From assembly GCA_020631735.1 (NCBI GenBank), contig CM036160.1, forward strand, positions 110,652,680 through 110,716,679: a stretch of 64,000 nt of DNA, read 5' to 3'. Each line of letters starts with the position of its first letter. Within the stretch, counting starts at the first letter, position 1. Both the position numbers and the translations under genes were made by a program. This DNA is from Saccharum officinarum. Taxonomy: Eukaryota; Streptophyta; Magnoliopsida; Poales; Poaceae. The notes under the pieces were generated by a model that was not told the DNA's origin, searched no databases, and saw only the letters and a program-made list of their open reading frames with translations. Shown here in pieces: positions 1-10,248 of this stretch.

Positions 1-1
1 A

Positions 2-1789
2 AACTGTTCCAAGGGAAGATGTTTGATGCCCATGAAATTCAGGATTCGTGATCCTCAGAGAGTTTGTGATGCTTGCTATGAGAGGCTCGATCCACTTCAG
101 GGCTTATTGATCAACTACAATAGTAACTGCATGCAGCAAGCAAAACACGATGTCATGGATTGGACAAGCACTAGAAGCTGGTTGAACATGCCTGTAGGTG
201 TATCAATGGAGTACGAGATATACAAGGCTACAAACACAATGAGGAAATATTGTCAGGTGTGTATGACGTTTTACCCATCAAAGATATGTGACCTTATCAT
301 CCAGAGCTAAGATTTTTTTCTCTTTTGGAATGTGTAGGTTGCTAGATTAAACCCTGAGAAGCCCATCCCATCATCTATTCTCAAGGGAGCGAAGGGACTT
401 GCAATTCTAACAATTGCCAAGGCAGGTGCAGTTCTTACATACAAAGTTGGCACTGGTCTTGTGGTTGCTCGCAGATCAGATGGATCATGGTCTGCTCCCT
501 CTGCAATTTTGTCTGTTGGCCTGGGATGGGGAGTGCAGGTATTTATCCACTAATCTCATTATCTTAATATATATATATAGTCAACATCTACAGACACATG
601 ATTTGTTCTTCATTGGGTTGGTAGTAAAAAAAAACATAATCTAGTTGATAGACGCACCAGGTGAAGGTAATGAAAAAAAAACTACCTCTGTGGTTATGCA
701 AAAAATATCCATATAATTACTATGGGATCTACCTATCTACATATTTTTCTAAAAAAACTAGCATGCCCATCCTGAACAACTTGTGAAAAAATAGATTTGA
801 GCATTATGGCTTGTTATAAGGTCGATGAGTTGCAAGGTGTAGATGATAATTAGATATTGGAGCAATGTAAAGATGTGGATGCTTAAGTACGAGTCAGTAG
901 GGTCTTTAATCTCCATTTGATGGTGGCCTTTCTTTGTATATTCCAGATTGGAGGAGAACTGACAGACTTTATCATTGTGCTTCATGACCGTAAAGCTGTC
1001 AAGGCTTTCAGCAGTCGCATTCGTCTTTCACTTGGGGCAGGATTGAGTGCTGCAGCAGGACCCATTGGCAGAGCATTTGAGGCAGACGTTCGGGCCAGTG
1101 AAAAAGGTTCTGGGATATGCTACACTTACAGCTGCAGCAAAGGTAGAAATTTGAACATGCTCTTAGCAGCACTCCCCTTCTAGATTCTTTTAAGATAGAA
1201 ATTATAAGTGATAATTTGATCATAAAAGGTACTCCCTCCGTTCCAAATTATAAGTCGCTTTGACTTTTTTTGGTACATCCATTTTGTTATGCATCTAGAT
1301 ATAATATATGACTAGATACATAACAAATTTTATGTACCAAAAAAGTCAAAGTGGTTTATAATTTGGAACATAGGGAGTATAATGGTGGGTTCTTTTAAGA
1401 GTGTGACTTAGGTTTCTATTTATCTTCTGGTAATAATAAAAAAAAAAGTAATATGTTCGTGCATTTGCCCATGGAAAAGAGACCCAAACAGACTGAATTA
1501 CCAGTTCATATACTACTCACGTTGAGATATTACAAGATCTTTCTAACTTGCGCTTGGTACTAGATATCCTCACTATACTTAATGTCATGGAAACTTGTAA
1601 ACAGGTGCCTTCGTTGGGGTTTCACTGGAAGGGAATGTGGTGACAACCAGAATGGAGACCAATCTACGCTTCTACGGTGATGCATACCTGACGGCAACCG
1701 ATATCCTGTTTGGGAGGGTGGAGCGGCCCCGAGCTGCCCAGCCCTTGTACTCAGCTCTAGATGATCTGTTCTCCAAAATGGTTTGCTAG
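2..1789 (+). CDS. FYVE-SYLF domain protein, 3' part (CFS1-like)
   Basis: Four exons are visible: 2-256, 338-538, 947-1142 and 1605-1789 (stop TAG 1787-1789). All junctions are GT-AG and keep the frame, giving about 278 residues; the 5' part lies outside the window. The first exon encodes the end of a FYVE zinc finger (motif RVCDACYERL), which in this family binds phosphatidylinositol 3-phosphate on endosomes. The remaining exons encode a SYLF (DUF500/Ysc84) domain: ILKGAKGLAILTIAKAG, then GLGWGVQIGGELTDF, then CYTYSCSKGAFVGVSLEGN across the last intron. Plant FYVE-SYLF proteins such as Arabidopsis CFS1 act at autophagosomes and endosomes; that role is inferred from family. The last intron carries a Stowaway MITE. 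No break was seen, so this looks like a working gene. Confidence 0.93.
1232..1377. mobile_element. Stowaway-type MITE in the last intron of the FYVE-SYLF gene
   Basis: The 146-bp element begins CTCCCTCCGTTCC and ends with its imperfect inverted complement (GGAACATAGGGAG). TA dinucleotides flank it at 1230-1231 and 1378-1379. The inverted repeats extend for most of the element (the AAATTATAA and TTTGACTTTTTTGGTAC blocks recur inverted). It has no coding capacity. Tc1/mariner-derived Stowaway elements have this terminus and TA target. Confidence 0.88.
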
Positions 1790-2449
1790 CCCATTTAGAG
1801 TGGTGTGATACTATGCTGCATTGGTGGTTTGCAGTCATGTATATAAACATAAAGTAGCAGCAAAAATTCTTAAAAAAAGGAAATATGGCAGGGAAAAAAT
1901 GTACAGCTTTTGTTGGATGGTTTCACTACTGATATCAGTCCACACATGTAAATATTGGCAGAATATTTAGTACGCTGCAGTGCCTCTGTGGACTCATTCA
2001 TGCAATGGAAGATTGACACATTTGTTGGTTTGTTTGTGGCTAGATTATTTGATTTGATGGGGCCATTTCGCCTTTGCTTATTTACTAGTGAGTGGAAGAC
2101 TGATAAAATTTGTTTCTAGCCGTACTGTCCTTTGGGAAAAGGAGTTTCTAGCTGTATTATCCTTTCAGGCTTAGGGAAAGGAAATGGTTTCTGACTGACT
2201 GCTACTGTACACCTTAGCAACCCGGGCCGATGCCGCCGAGCTACAACTACAACTACAGGAGGGATGAGCTCAAAGCGGCGTCGCCCACCGTCTTCCACTT
2301 CCACGTTCCACCCAGTCTGCGGCCTCCAAACACGACCACGGCCAGGTTTGCAGCGGCCCTGCCGCCCACGAGCGCACCGCGCACCCGTCCGTCTCATTCC
2401 CTCGTGGCCTCGTGGGCAACGGCGGCCGGCAGAAGCATCGCAGCGACCG
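1790..2449. other. 3' flank of the FYVE-SYLF gene and a GC-rich patch without a supported gene
   Basis: 1790 to about 2110 looks like the 3' UTR and trailer of the upstream gene. 2220-2440 is GC-rich and open in several frames at once, which is what composition alone produces. I see no splice signals, domain or homology that supports a gene here. Confidence 0.5.
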
Positions 2450-3238
2450 AAATATTGTCACGTTCAATCTAGCAAAGATTCCTTTGCTTTTCGTGTGGTT
2501 AACCGGAGTAAACGATTCCTCGGTCTCACCTTCCAAGGAGCAATTTGGCAGACAAACAAATAAGGTTATTGGTCCTTTCGTCAACTAGGTTAACAGCTTC
2601 GCCTTTGCTTCTGCAGCGCTTCCTCGACACAAAAGATGGCGTGAGAACACGTCTTCTTCATCCACAAAGTTGAGTACGGTGCCGTCAGCATGCAAGCACT
2701 CAAATTTCACGCCAGGGTTTCTCCAGGAACTCCTTCTGAGCCCCAAGAACTCCTTTTGAGAGTTGGAACATTGAGACATTCATGTACAAGTTGAATAGGT
2801 TCAGTTGGATTGAATTTAACCACCAATACTGGTGCTTCCATCAGAGGCCAACAGTAGCAAGATACAACATCACCTGAGCGGTGATCATAGAACAACAATT
2901 AATTCGGCGAAAAAGAGCATGATAAGAGGGAAAAGCCATAATTACACAGCAGTTAACACATGTTTCTATTCTCGCAAATCTATCTTGAGCATCCATCACA
3001 CTCGGGAACACCAACAAGAATTACGAAGTCATCTTGGAATAGCACCACACTTCCACAGGAATGTCACTGCAATCATCGTCTGAAAATATAAGCCTGGGCC
3101 TTCCCTCGCCCCCTGTATCAATGCAATGCAAGGGAACAATAACTCTTAGAAAAGAGCTCGAATCGCAACGAGGATGAAAAACAAAAATAATAGCTCAATT
3201 GCTTAATAAGGGCACTACAACCTGAAACTATGATCCTT
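2450..3238. repeat. Direct repeat copy A of the ERF gene 3' flank
   Basis: This segment is nearly identical to 4617-5371, beginning AAATATTGTCACGTTCAATC in both and ending in the shared CCTGAAACTATGAT. Copy A has two short extra stretches (near 2530 and 2725-2755), so it is about 34 bp longer. Copy B runs directly into the stop codon of the ERF gene, so copy A is a displaced duplicate of the ERF 3' UTR and trailer. A LINE fragment lies between the copies. Confidence 0.92.
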
Positions 3239-4612
3239 GAGCTGCTGGGAGGAAAGCATAGTCAAAGTCAATTCCACTAATGTCGATATTCATGGCTACA
3301 GAGAGGTCTTCGATCTTGGTCTCCTGAAGACAGAGCACTGAGATGCGGTGTTGTTCGACGATGTCACGAACGACGTTGCGCCGCGCGCGGGTTGAGGCCA
3401 CGGGCATTCCATACCAGTAAATGGTTGTCACATATAGATACACATGGTGCTATGACGGAAGGCGCACGTTCCTCAGCAGGACGACACCTCAGCCAGGAGC
3501 TGGCGCGTACCGCGAAACAGCTCACGCATCGCCTCACGACGGACAGTGGAGGGTCCCCGAAAGCCGCGTGGAACTTCACAGCGATCCCATCGTCTGGGGT
3601 CGCGGTGACAGCATCGTCTGGTCTGTTCTCCCACTTATTCACCAAGACGCGCTTAGGGTTCGGGTCGCGGAACACGGCCTTCGCTGCAAGACGATCGCTG
3701 CGCCGAGGAACCACGCGCACGGGTTCGCGGCGCCTGGCACGCGGGCGTGGTGGTGCCTGCAGCAAGCCCCCTTCCAAAGGAAGCATCACAACGTTGATAA
3801 AAAGTTCCCCAGCGTCGACAGCGTTGTTGGATGGGATGCTGATGATGCATCCATCCAGATGACACCGGCGTGGACGGAGATGCAAGTCCATTGGAGTCGA
3901 GCGTGGCCGTACCATCCGGCGAGGGCGTGTCAGCTGAGGGTGTGTCAGCTGTGGGCTCCAGCCCCGAAGAAGCGAGGGTGCAGTCTGGTGCCTCGGGGCA
4001 CGCAGGCTCTGCAGGGGCGCCTGCCGATGAGTCAGCTGTGGCCGGTTGCAGTCGTGTGCCTCCCTGGGGCATGTCCCCGCAGGGATACCTGCCTCGTGCC
4101 CGCCGGGAGCAAGGTTGTCGTCGGTCGTCACGTCCGGCGCATTGTCCAGGCCAGAAGGTTCCGGAGCAGAGGCGGCGCAGATTTGAGGCCGCGGCTTCCC
4201 AGGCCCAGAGCTCCGTGCCCAGGAGCGGTGCGAGGAAGCCGGAGCACCCTTCAACGTCGCGGTCGATCAGGGAGATGTCCGGTTCGGCGTCATCCAGAGC
4301 TGCCCACGGCGCACTCACCGAGCCATTCCGCAACGGCTGGTCCAGGGACACGGTGAGCTGAGGCGGATGTTCCAGCGCGTGCTCCGCCGGCTGGAGTGGT
4401 GCGCTGGGCAGCAGCGTCCGGTGCGAGAGCCATGGCCCCAGCACGAAGCGCCCACCACCGTTGAAGGGGCAGGAGAAGGAGCCGACGCGAACATGTTGGC
4501 GCTGCATGAAGGTGGTGCCTCGATGGCCCCCAAGCCGTGGGGCGGAGTCGTTCGCGTGCGTGTACAAACGCACCGCGGCAGCCTTCACAGCCCGGCCGAC
4601 ACAGCAAATCAC
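3236..4612 (-). mobile_element. LINE (L1-type) internal fragment spanning the ORF1 end and ORF2 start
   Basis: Read on the minus strand, the proximal part (about 4612-3480) is a proline- and arginine-rich ORF1-like tail containing RRSDRLAAKAVFRDPNPKR. It is followed by the start of an APE-type endonuclease: LLVWNARGLNPRA, then a one-base frame change near 3365, then VVRDIVEQHRISVLCLQETKIE. NARGLN and QETKIE are hallmark blocks of plant L1 ORF2. Reverse transcriptase and a poly-A tail are absent, so both ends are missing. It lies exactly between the two direct repeats 2450-3238 and 4617-5371. Dead copy. Confidence 0.85.
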
Positions 4613-4616
4613 AGCA

Positions 4617-5371
4617 AAATATTGTCACGTTCAATCTAGCAAAGATTCCTTTGCTTTTCGTGTGGTTAACAAACGATTCCTCGGTCTCAAATTTGGCAGA
4701 TAAAACAAATAAGGTTATTGGTCCTTTCGTCAATTAGGTTAACAGCTTCGCCTTTGCTTCTGCAGCGCTTCCTCGACACAAAAGATGGCGTGACAGCATG
4801 TCTTCTTCATACACAAAGTTGTGTATGGTACGGTGCCGTCAGCATCTGCAAGCACTCAAATTTCACGCCAGGGTTTCTCTAAAAACTCCTTTTGAGAGTT
4901 GGAACATTGAGACATTCATGTACAAGTTGAACAGGTTCAGTTGGATTGAATTTAACCACAAATACTGGTGCTTCCATCAGAGGCCAACAGTAGCAAGATA
5001 CAACATCACCTGAGCGGTGATCATAGAACAACAATTAATTCGGCGAAAAAGAGCATGATAACAGGGAAAAGCCATAATTACACAGCAGTTAAACATGTTT
5101 CTATTCTCGCAAATCTATCTTGAGCATCCATCACACTCGGGAACACCAACAAGAATTACGAAGTCATCTTGGAATAACACCACACTTCCACAGGAATGTC
5201 ACTGCAATCATCGTCTGAAAATATAAGCCTGGGCCTTCCCTCGCCCCCTGTATCAATGCAATGCAAGAGAACAATAACTCTTAGAAAAAAGCTCCTCTTC
5301 GCAATGACAACGACAAGGAATAGCTCAATTGCTTAATAAGGGCACTTACAACCTGAAACTATGATTCCTTC
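4617..5371. repeat. Direct repeat copy B, native 3' flank of the ERF gene
   Basis: Counterpart of 2450-3238. It abuts the ERF stop codon (5385-5387), so this is the original position and holds the gene's 3' UTR and terminator region (gene on the minus strand). Confidence 0.9.
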
Positions 5372-5384
5372 ATGCTGCTGCACC

Positions 5385-6643
5385 TCAGTAAGCACCGTGG
5401 CCCATTGGCACGTCGTCGAAACTCCAGAGACCTCCAATGTTGATGCCCTCCTGAACGGCGTCACCGTTGAAAAGGGCGTCGATGTTTTCATATGAGTTAC
5501 CTTCGATGTAAGGTAACTGCATGAAGTTCGGGAAAGGCTCATAATACCCAAAATCATCGGCAGTCCTCGCTTCGCCATTGCCAAAAACCATATCTGTGAC
5601 CCCAACAATTTCTTCAGCTACACGTTTCCCTTCAGCTTCAAGGTAGCTCAACTCGTTGACCTGATTCAGCTCAAACGCGTCAAGCCATGCGCTGGACATG
5701 GGAGGCAGAGAAGCTGACTCTGGCAACTCAAGCTTGACGACGGTGGCATCATCAGTGCTGCTGCCAGCTGAGATGACATGATCGACAGAGGTGCCGTCAA
5801 GCTTCAGCACCTCCTGTGACGTAATCTTCTTTCCTGGTCGAGTCACACGCCCCCGGTGGCGTTTCTCGGGATGTGTGATGGCGTCGGGGAAGTTCACCTT
5901 GGCTTTCTTGCCACGTATGCTCCAGGCTGCCATGTCATAGGCTCTTGCAGCCTCTTCAGCGGTGCTGTAGGTGCCAAGCCACACTCGGACGCCCTTGCAT
6001 GGGTCTCTGATCTCAGCTGCCCATTTGCCCCAAGGGCGCCGCCGGATCCCACGATACTGTGTCCTTCTCTTCCTGCTGGCCACTTTGGCAGTATGAACAT
6101 TGAACCCCACCACGAGATTCGAACTGCTCATTTGGAACTCTGCATGAGAAAATAAAACAGGTTAACGAACAGAAATCCCAATTCTATCCCTTCTGTATCT
6201 GAGATCAAAAGGATCCAAATATATATATGCTGGATCTACTGTTGCGTTGACAACCATATGTAAGGATAAGAAATGATGGTAACCATGATACAACAGAACC
6301 TCTTTGAGGCGCACTATGAAAATGAAAACAAAAGGATATAATAACATAACAATACAAGAGCAACATAATCAACAACTTAAGAGCAAAATGAAGAAGCAGC
6401 AAAAACTAAAGGATCAGAAAACAAAGCCATGCAGTTTTCACCATCTTCCTCGCTATCACCATCCTCAAATCCCTCGAAATCAGCCTCAAAGTCATCGTTA
6501 TTGTCTTCGCCAAACTCCCAAGAACTCTTCCTTTTCCAGTTCTTCCCACTCTTACTGCTGTGACTCTCTGTCCATAGGTCATCGGCAATAACCTTCCGCC
6601 TAACTGGCAAGTAGAGATCACTGAGAATGGCCCCGCCGCACAT
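5385..6643 (-). CDS. Group VII AP2/ERF transcription factor with MCGGAI N-degron
   Basis: Exon 1 starts at ATG 6643-6641 and ends at 6442 (GTGAAA donor; a second in-frame donor would end it at 6460). Exon 2 is 6139-5385, with acceptor TCATGCAG. Both options keep phase and give about 318 or 312 residues. The protein begins [11 protein letters not shown], the Cys2 N-degron of group VII ERFs; plant cysteine oxidases oxidise this Cys so that the factor is degraded in air and stable in hypoxia (family knowledge). Exon 2 opens with a basic stretch (ASRKRRTQ) and the AP2 domain: [50 protein letters not shown]. The C-terminus has the acidic LWSFDDVPM motif typical of the group. The acidic DFEADFEGF block follows the degron. 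Its function as a GCC-box activator of anaerobic genes is inferred. No damage is seen in the coding part; the 3' flank is duplicated with a LINE fragment. Confidence 0.92.
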
Positions 6644-8280
6644 GGCAAGAATTCTAGCCAAGAACCTAACAATGGAGATGGGGGATACAGGGGTGGGTGA
6701 TAGCTTCGGCTAATGAGTTAATGCAGTTGAGTTTGTGCTTGCATATTTGTACTACAATTGGGTTGTTCTAGGTGAGCTAATTTATTACAATGACAAGTTA
6801 CTATAGTGCAAGTGGAGTTGGTGAGTGGACAAGTTGGATGCAAATGATGTTCTGCATTGGAATATATGGGGGTGCATGAACCAAATGGAGTACCTGGACA
6901 ACACAACAAGACATAATAATATTCTGTGCACAAGTAGGCAACTTGTGATGAGTGCAATGTGAAATCCACAAGGTATAAAATTTGTTTTCATTTGGCATTA
7001 CTTTGGCAATTACACACAAAGAAAAGGTCGAGTTTTTGCTTTTCAGCAATTTGCATAATCGTGATGGGTTACTTTGTATTGTGAGCTATTGTATCACATA
7101 ATAAGTAGAATTATTTACCTTTTAAGTATTAAACATGTAGAGTGTGCTGCTAGAAGGCAACTAATAGGTAAAATAATATGAACAGTTTTTATTTGAGTCA
7201 AATGCGGTTATTAAATTTGTTATGGACTGTAATCCAGGTCTATAAACTTTGAAACTGCACTTGGGGGTCTTAAAATTTTTAAAACATGGATTTGGTCCAA
7301 AGTACCCAAAATGCCTCTAGGGTTTCTAATGTGACATTGACAAGATGGAGATGTGTTCAGTTAAAATTTCTTATAAATAGAAGCTTTTCGGATTTGTCTT
7401 TTGAGTTTTTTCTTGGATAAATTCTTTTCCTACCATTATGATTTTGCATTTTTTTCCCACTGCTAGTGACAGAGGTGTGAGACATTGATGGAAAATAACA
7501 AATGGAAAAAATTTGCAGTGGCAAATAAGACACTTTATTCTTCTTTAGTCTGCTTCATGAGTGTCTGGGGGATACTTTTCCTTTTATTTTCTTCTTTCAC
7601 TTTGATTTGTCAATAAAAAATCTCCACACTTGCATACCACATCAATAACAGTAGGGGTATTTTGGAAAGTTTAGACATGGATCACACATTTAACAAGTCA
7701 ATCCTGAAGTTTCAAAGTTTATGGGCCACAATGGTACACCATGATAAGTTGAAGGGCCACTCATGCATTTCACTTCTTTTTTTCTTATTTTTCTTCCTTT
7801 GGTCATCAGTTCATCACAAATGTCTTATAGTTCTTTGCAGGCCTATCTTTTATTCTTCACTGTAGTACCTTTTATTAAGTACAAGAATGCACTACCAAAT
7901 TGTCCTTGAATGCTACATGTACATGACCCTTCCATGCAAATTGAAAGATTATGTCCTTGAATTGTTGTTCAAGAAACCTCACGTTGTGAAGTTCTAGAGA
8001 CTCAAATAGAAAAAATGGACCATCCAAACACAAACAGTATAGATTATGTCAACATGTGATTTAATACCTCAAGACCACTGCTCAACTAGATCTGATTGCT
8101 TCTATAAGGATGTCCAAGATGTCACACTTGGCAGAGAGGATACAGTCAACGTAACCGTAACTGTCTTGTGTCATTTATGTCCCTTTATGTGTCTCTCTGT
8201 TTATCGTCTCTTTTAGGTTTCATCTCTAGCCTACACTAACTTGCTTGGGACAAAAGGCTATCTTGTTGTTGCTGCTGCAG
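6644..8280. other. Upstream region of the ERF gene, AT-rich, no gene seen
   Basis: This holds the ERF promoter and 5' UTR next to 6644, then AT-rich intergenic DNA. Short open frames here have no recognisable domain. One possible inverted-repeat element (7237-7726) is listed separately. Confidence 0.6.
7237..7726. repeat. Possible MITE with short inverted ends
   Basis: The left end near 7237 (GGTCTATAAACTTTGAAACT) recurs inverted near 7706-7726 (AGTTTCAAAGTTTATGGGCC). The roughly 490 bp between them has no coding capacity. I could not define a target duplication, so the superfamily is left open. Confidence 0.45.
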
Positions 8281-10248
8281 CAGAATAAAACACAAGTCTC
8301 CTTAACCTAGCAGATACGACAGAGTACCTTTATATTTCCATCAGCAATGTCCAGAATTACACCTGGTCTGTTCAGAGTCCGATTCCACGAGCTCTGTACA
8401 CCAAACCATAATGGCAGTGGTCTCCGGACTCCGGTCATCGTCGACTATCCTTCTCAGAAGCTGTCAAACAATAATCCACCACACAAATTTGTAGAACGCA
8501 CGAATGAGAGGGAAAACATATGCGAAGAAGTAATCGCCATATACAAAGTAAAATCACGGGCCCTCTTTTGACGCAAGAACAGGGCACCGTGAGCAATTTC
8601 AGACATAGCTCGTTGTACTGAAAACAGATAGCAAAGCTAAATATAAGGAGGTACCAATCGAGCAGAGGAGTATGAGAAATACTAATCTTGTACAAGCTCG
8701 AGTTCGCAGCCCACCGGAAAACCACCATCCTGCTGGGCTCGGTCTGCCACCTTCCTGGCTTCCGGCCAAGCTCCGCGCCCCTCTTCCTCCGTGACTAAAC
8801 CCTGGCAGGTGGCCAGGCCAGGTGGGGGCAAGGAGGCAACAACAACATCGCCACTTCGCGAGTCCTGGCAAGGAAGGTGTCCGGCAGTGGCCCATGCGGA
8901 AGTGGTCGAGGAGGCGTCAGGCCGGACGCCCATCCAGAGGCGGCGGCGGCGGCGGTGGCGGAACACCGGCTGTGGCAAGAGAAGGACAGGCCACCGCTGA
9001 TTTAAGAGACGAGTTGGTCAGGTGCGTCATACTGTAATCAATAGTTCAGGGCCGTTTCTGCAAGAAATCCCCAAGCTCAAGGGCCTTTTACTGAGTTTTC
9101 CTCGGCTACATTTATGCCTTTCTCCGGACTCCGGCCCGGACCCGGAGGCGAGCAGCGCCGCGGCCGCTCACCGTCGACGAGCGTATGGAACCGGTTGGAC
9201 TTCCAGCGACGAGATCAGCTGCCGGACGCGGTCCCTTCACCTGTTGGAGCGCTGAATGACGAGAACCAGTTGGACTTCCAACGGGCAGTGCGGGGTGGCT
9301 CGAGGACGACGAGATGCCGTTCCCGTCCTCTGCCCGCCGCTCATGCGTGCTCAGAGGCGGAGTCCGTGCTGACATAACCAGGTACCGTGGTTTCTATCCC
9401 CGTATCTCATTCTCGCATTCATGCTCACGCACTTCTGTAAGTTATCTTAGCTTGGTCCCTGTGCTGCATCGGAGCTGTTTGATGTATTTCCTCGTTGTGT
9501 CGTGCCGCGCATTCAGTGGCCGACATGGATTGGCAGGCACAAAATGTAATGAGGTGCTTTGTTGTAGTAGATTCTATTAGGGGAACGCTGCGATTTTTTC
9601 CAGGTTGTACCTGTTGTGCCTATTGTTCACAAGGATTTCTCTAGCGATAGTACTTATTTTCTTCATGCACTTCCGTTTCAAGTGCGAGTTTCTTAGATTC
9701 ACTGCAAATTGGTTACTACGTAGTGGCAGTGATCGAGGGTTCTGTTTGAGCTTAAGCTATTGCAGATGTATGTAACCTCATATGCATCTTAGCATGTCTG
9801 GTGTTGAGAATTGACGTGCTAGAGTTTGAACCAAATCGAGTTTTGTATCTTGAACTGCACCTGAAGCAATGCTGGTTAACAATGTTATGCTCTCGTTAGG
9901 AGCCCCAGTTAAGTAGACAGCTACAAAAAGCATAGTTGAATGTAGGATAATTCCATAGGCAAAGTACGCCTACAATTTCTAATAAAATAGTAAAATAGAT
10001 AGCAAGGAAGTGAAAGTGACATTTATATTCCAACTATTTGTTTCATAACAGCACACCAGCCAACTAATCTAATATACATTTTCCTTGTGCAAAAGCCCGA
10101 GTACAGATACCAACACACACAGACACAGTACATAACATTGAATGTAAAGGTATGCTGAAGCTGAAGTACTGAACAATATTAATATACATACAGGCGATGT
10201 CTGCACCATGGACTTAAAATGATACATAGATAGCGGTCTTCATGGAAG
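8281..10248. other. GC-rich island then AT-rich flank; no supported gene
   Basis: 8680-9400 is GC-rich, with a CGG trinucleotide run near 8940-8958 and overlapping open frames on both strands, which composition can explain. I found no domain or convincing start/splice set. It could be a transcribed first exon or promoter of an unannotated RNA. 9980-10248 is the 3' UTR side of the downstream kinase gene (minus strand). Confidence 0.4.

Noticed and set aside
2230..2563. Small protein starting MPPSYNYNYRR
   Set aside because: The frame runs into the duplicated ERF 3' flank, has no domain, and lies in GC-rich DNA where all frames are open.
3392..4361. Long plus-strand frames over the LINE fragment
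   Set aside because: They are antisense shadows of the GC-rich LINE ORF1/ORF2 frame on the minus strand.
3236..4612. A normal LINE insertion with a long target duplication
   Set aside because: There is no poly-A, no 3' end and no reverse transcriptase, and the flanking repeats are about 755-789 bp, far above LINE target duplications.
8599..9375. Arg/Gly/Pro-rich frames on both strands as a gene
   Set aside because: Overlapping frames on both strands come from GC-rich composition. No domain and no splice set were found.
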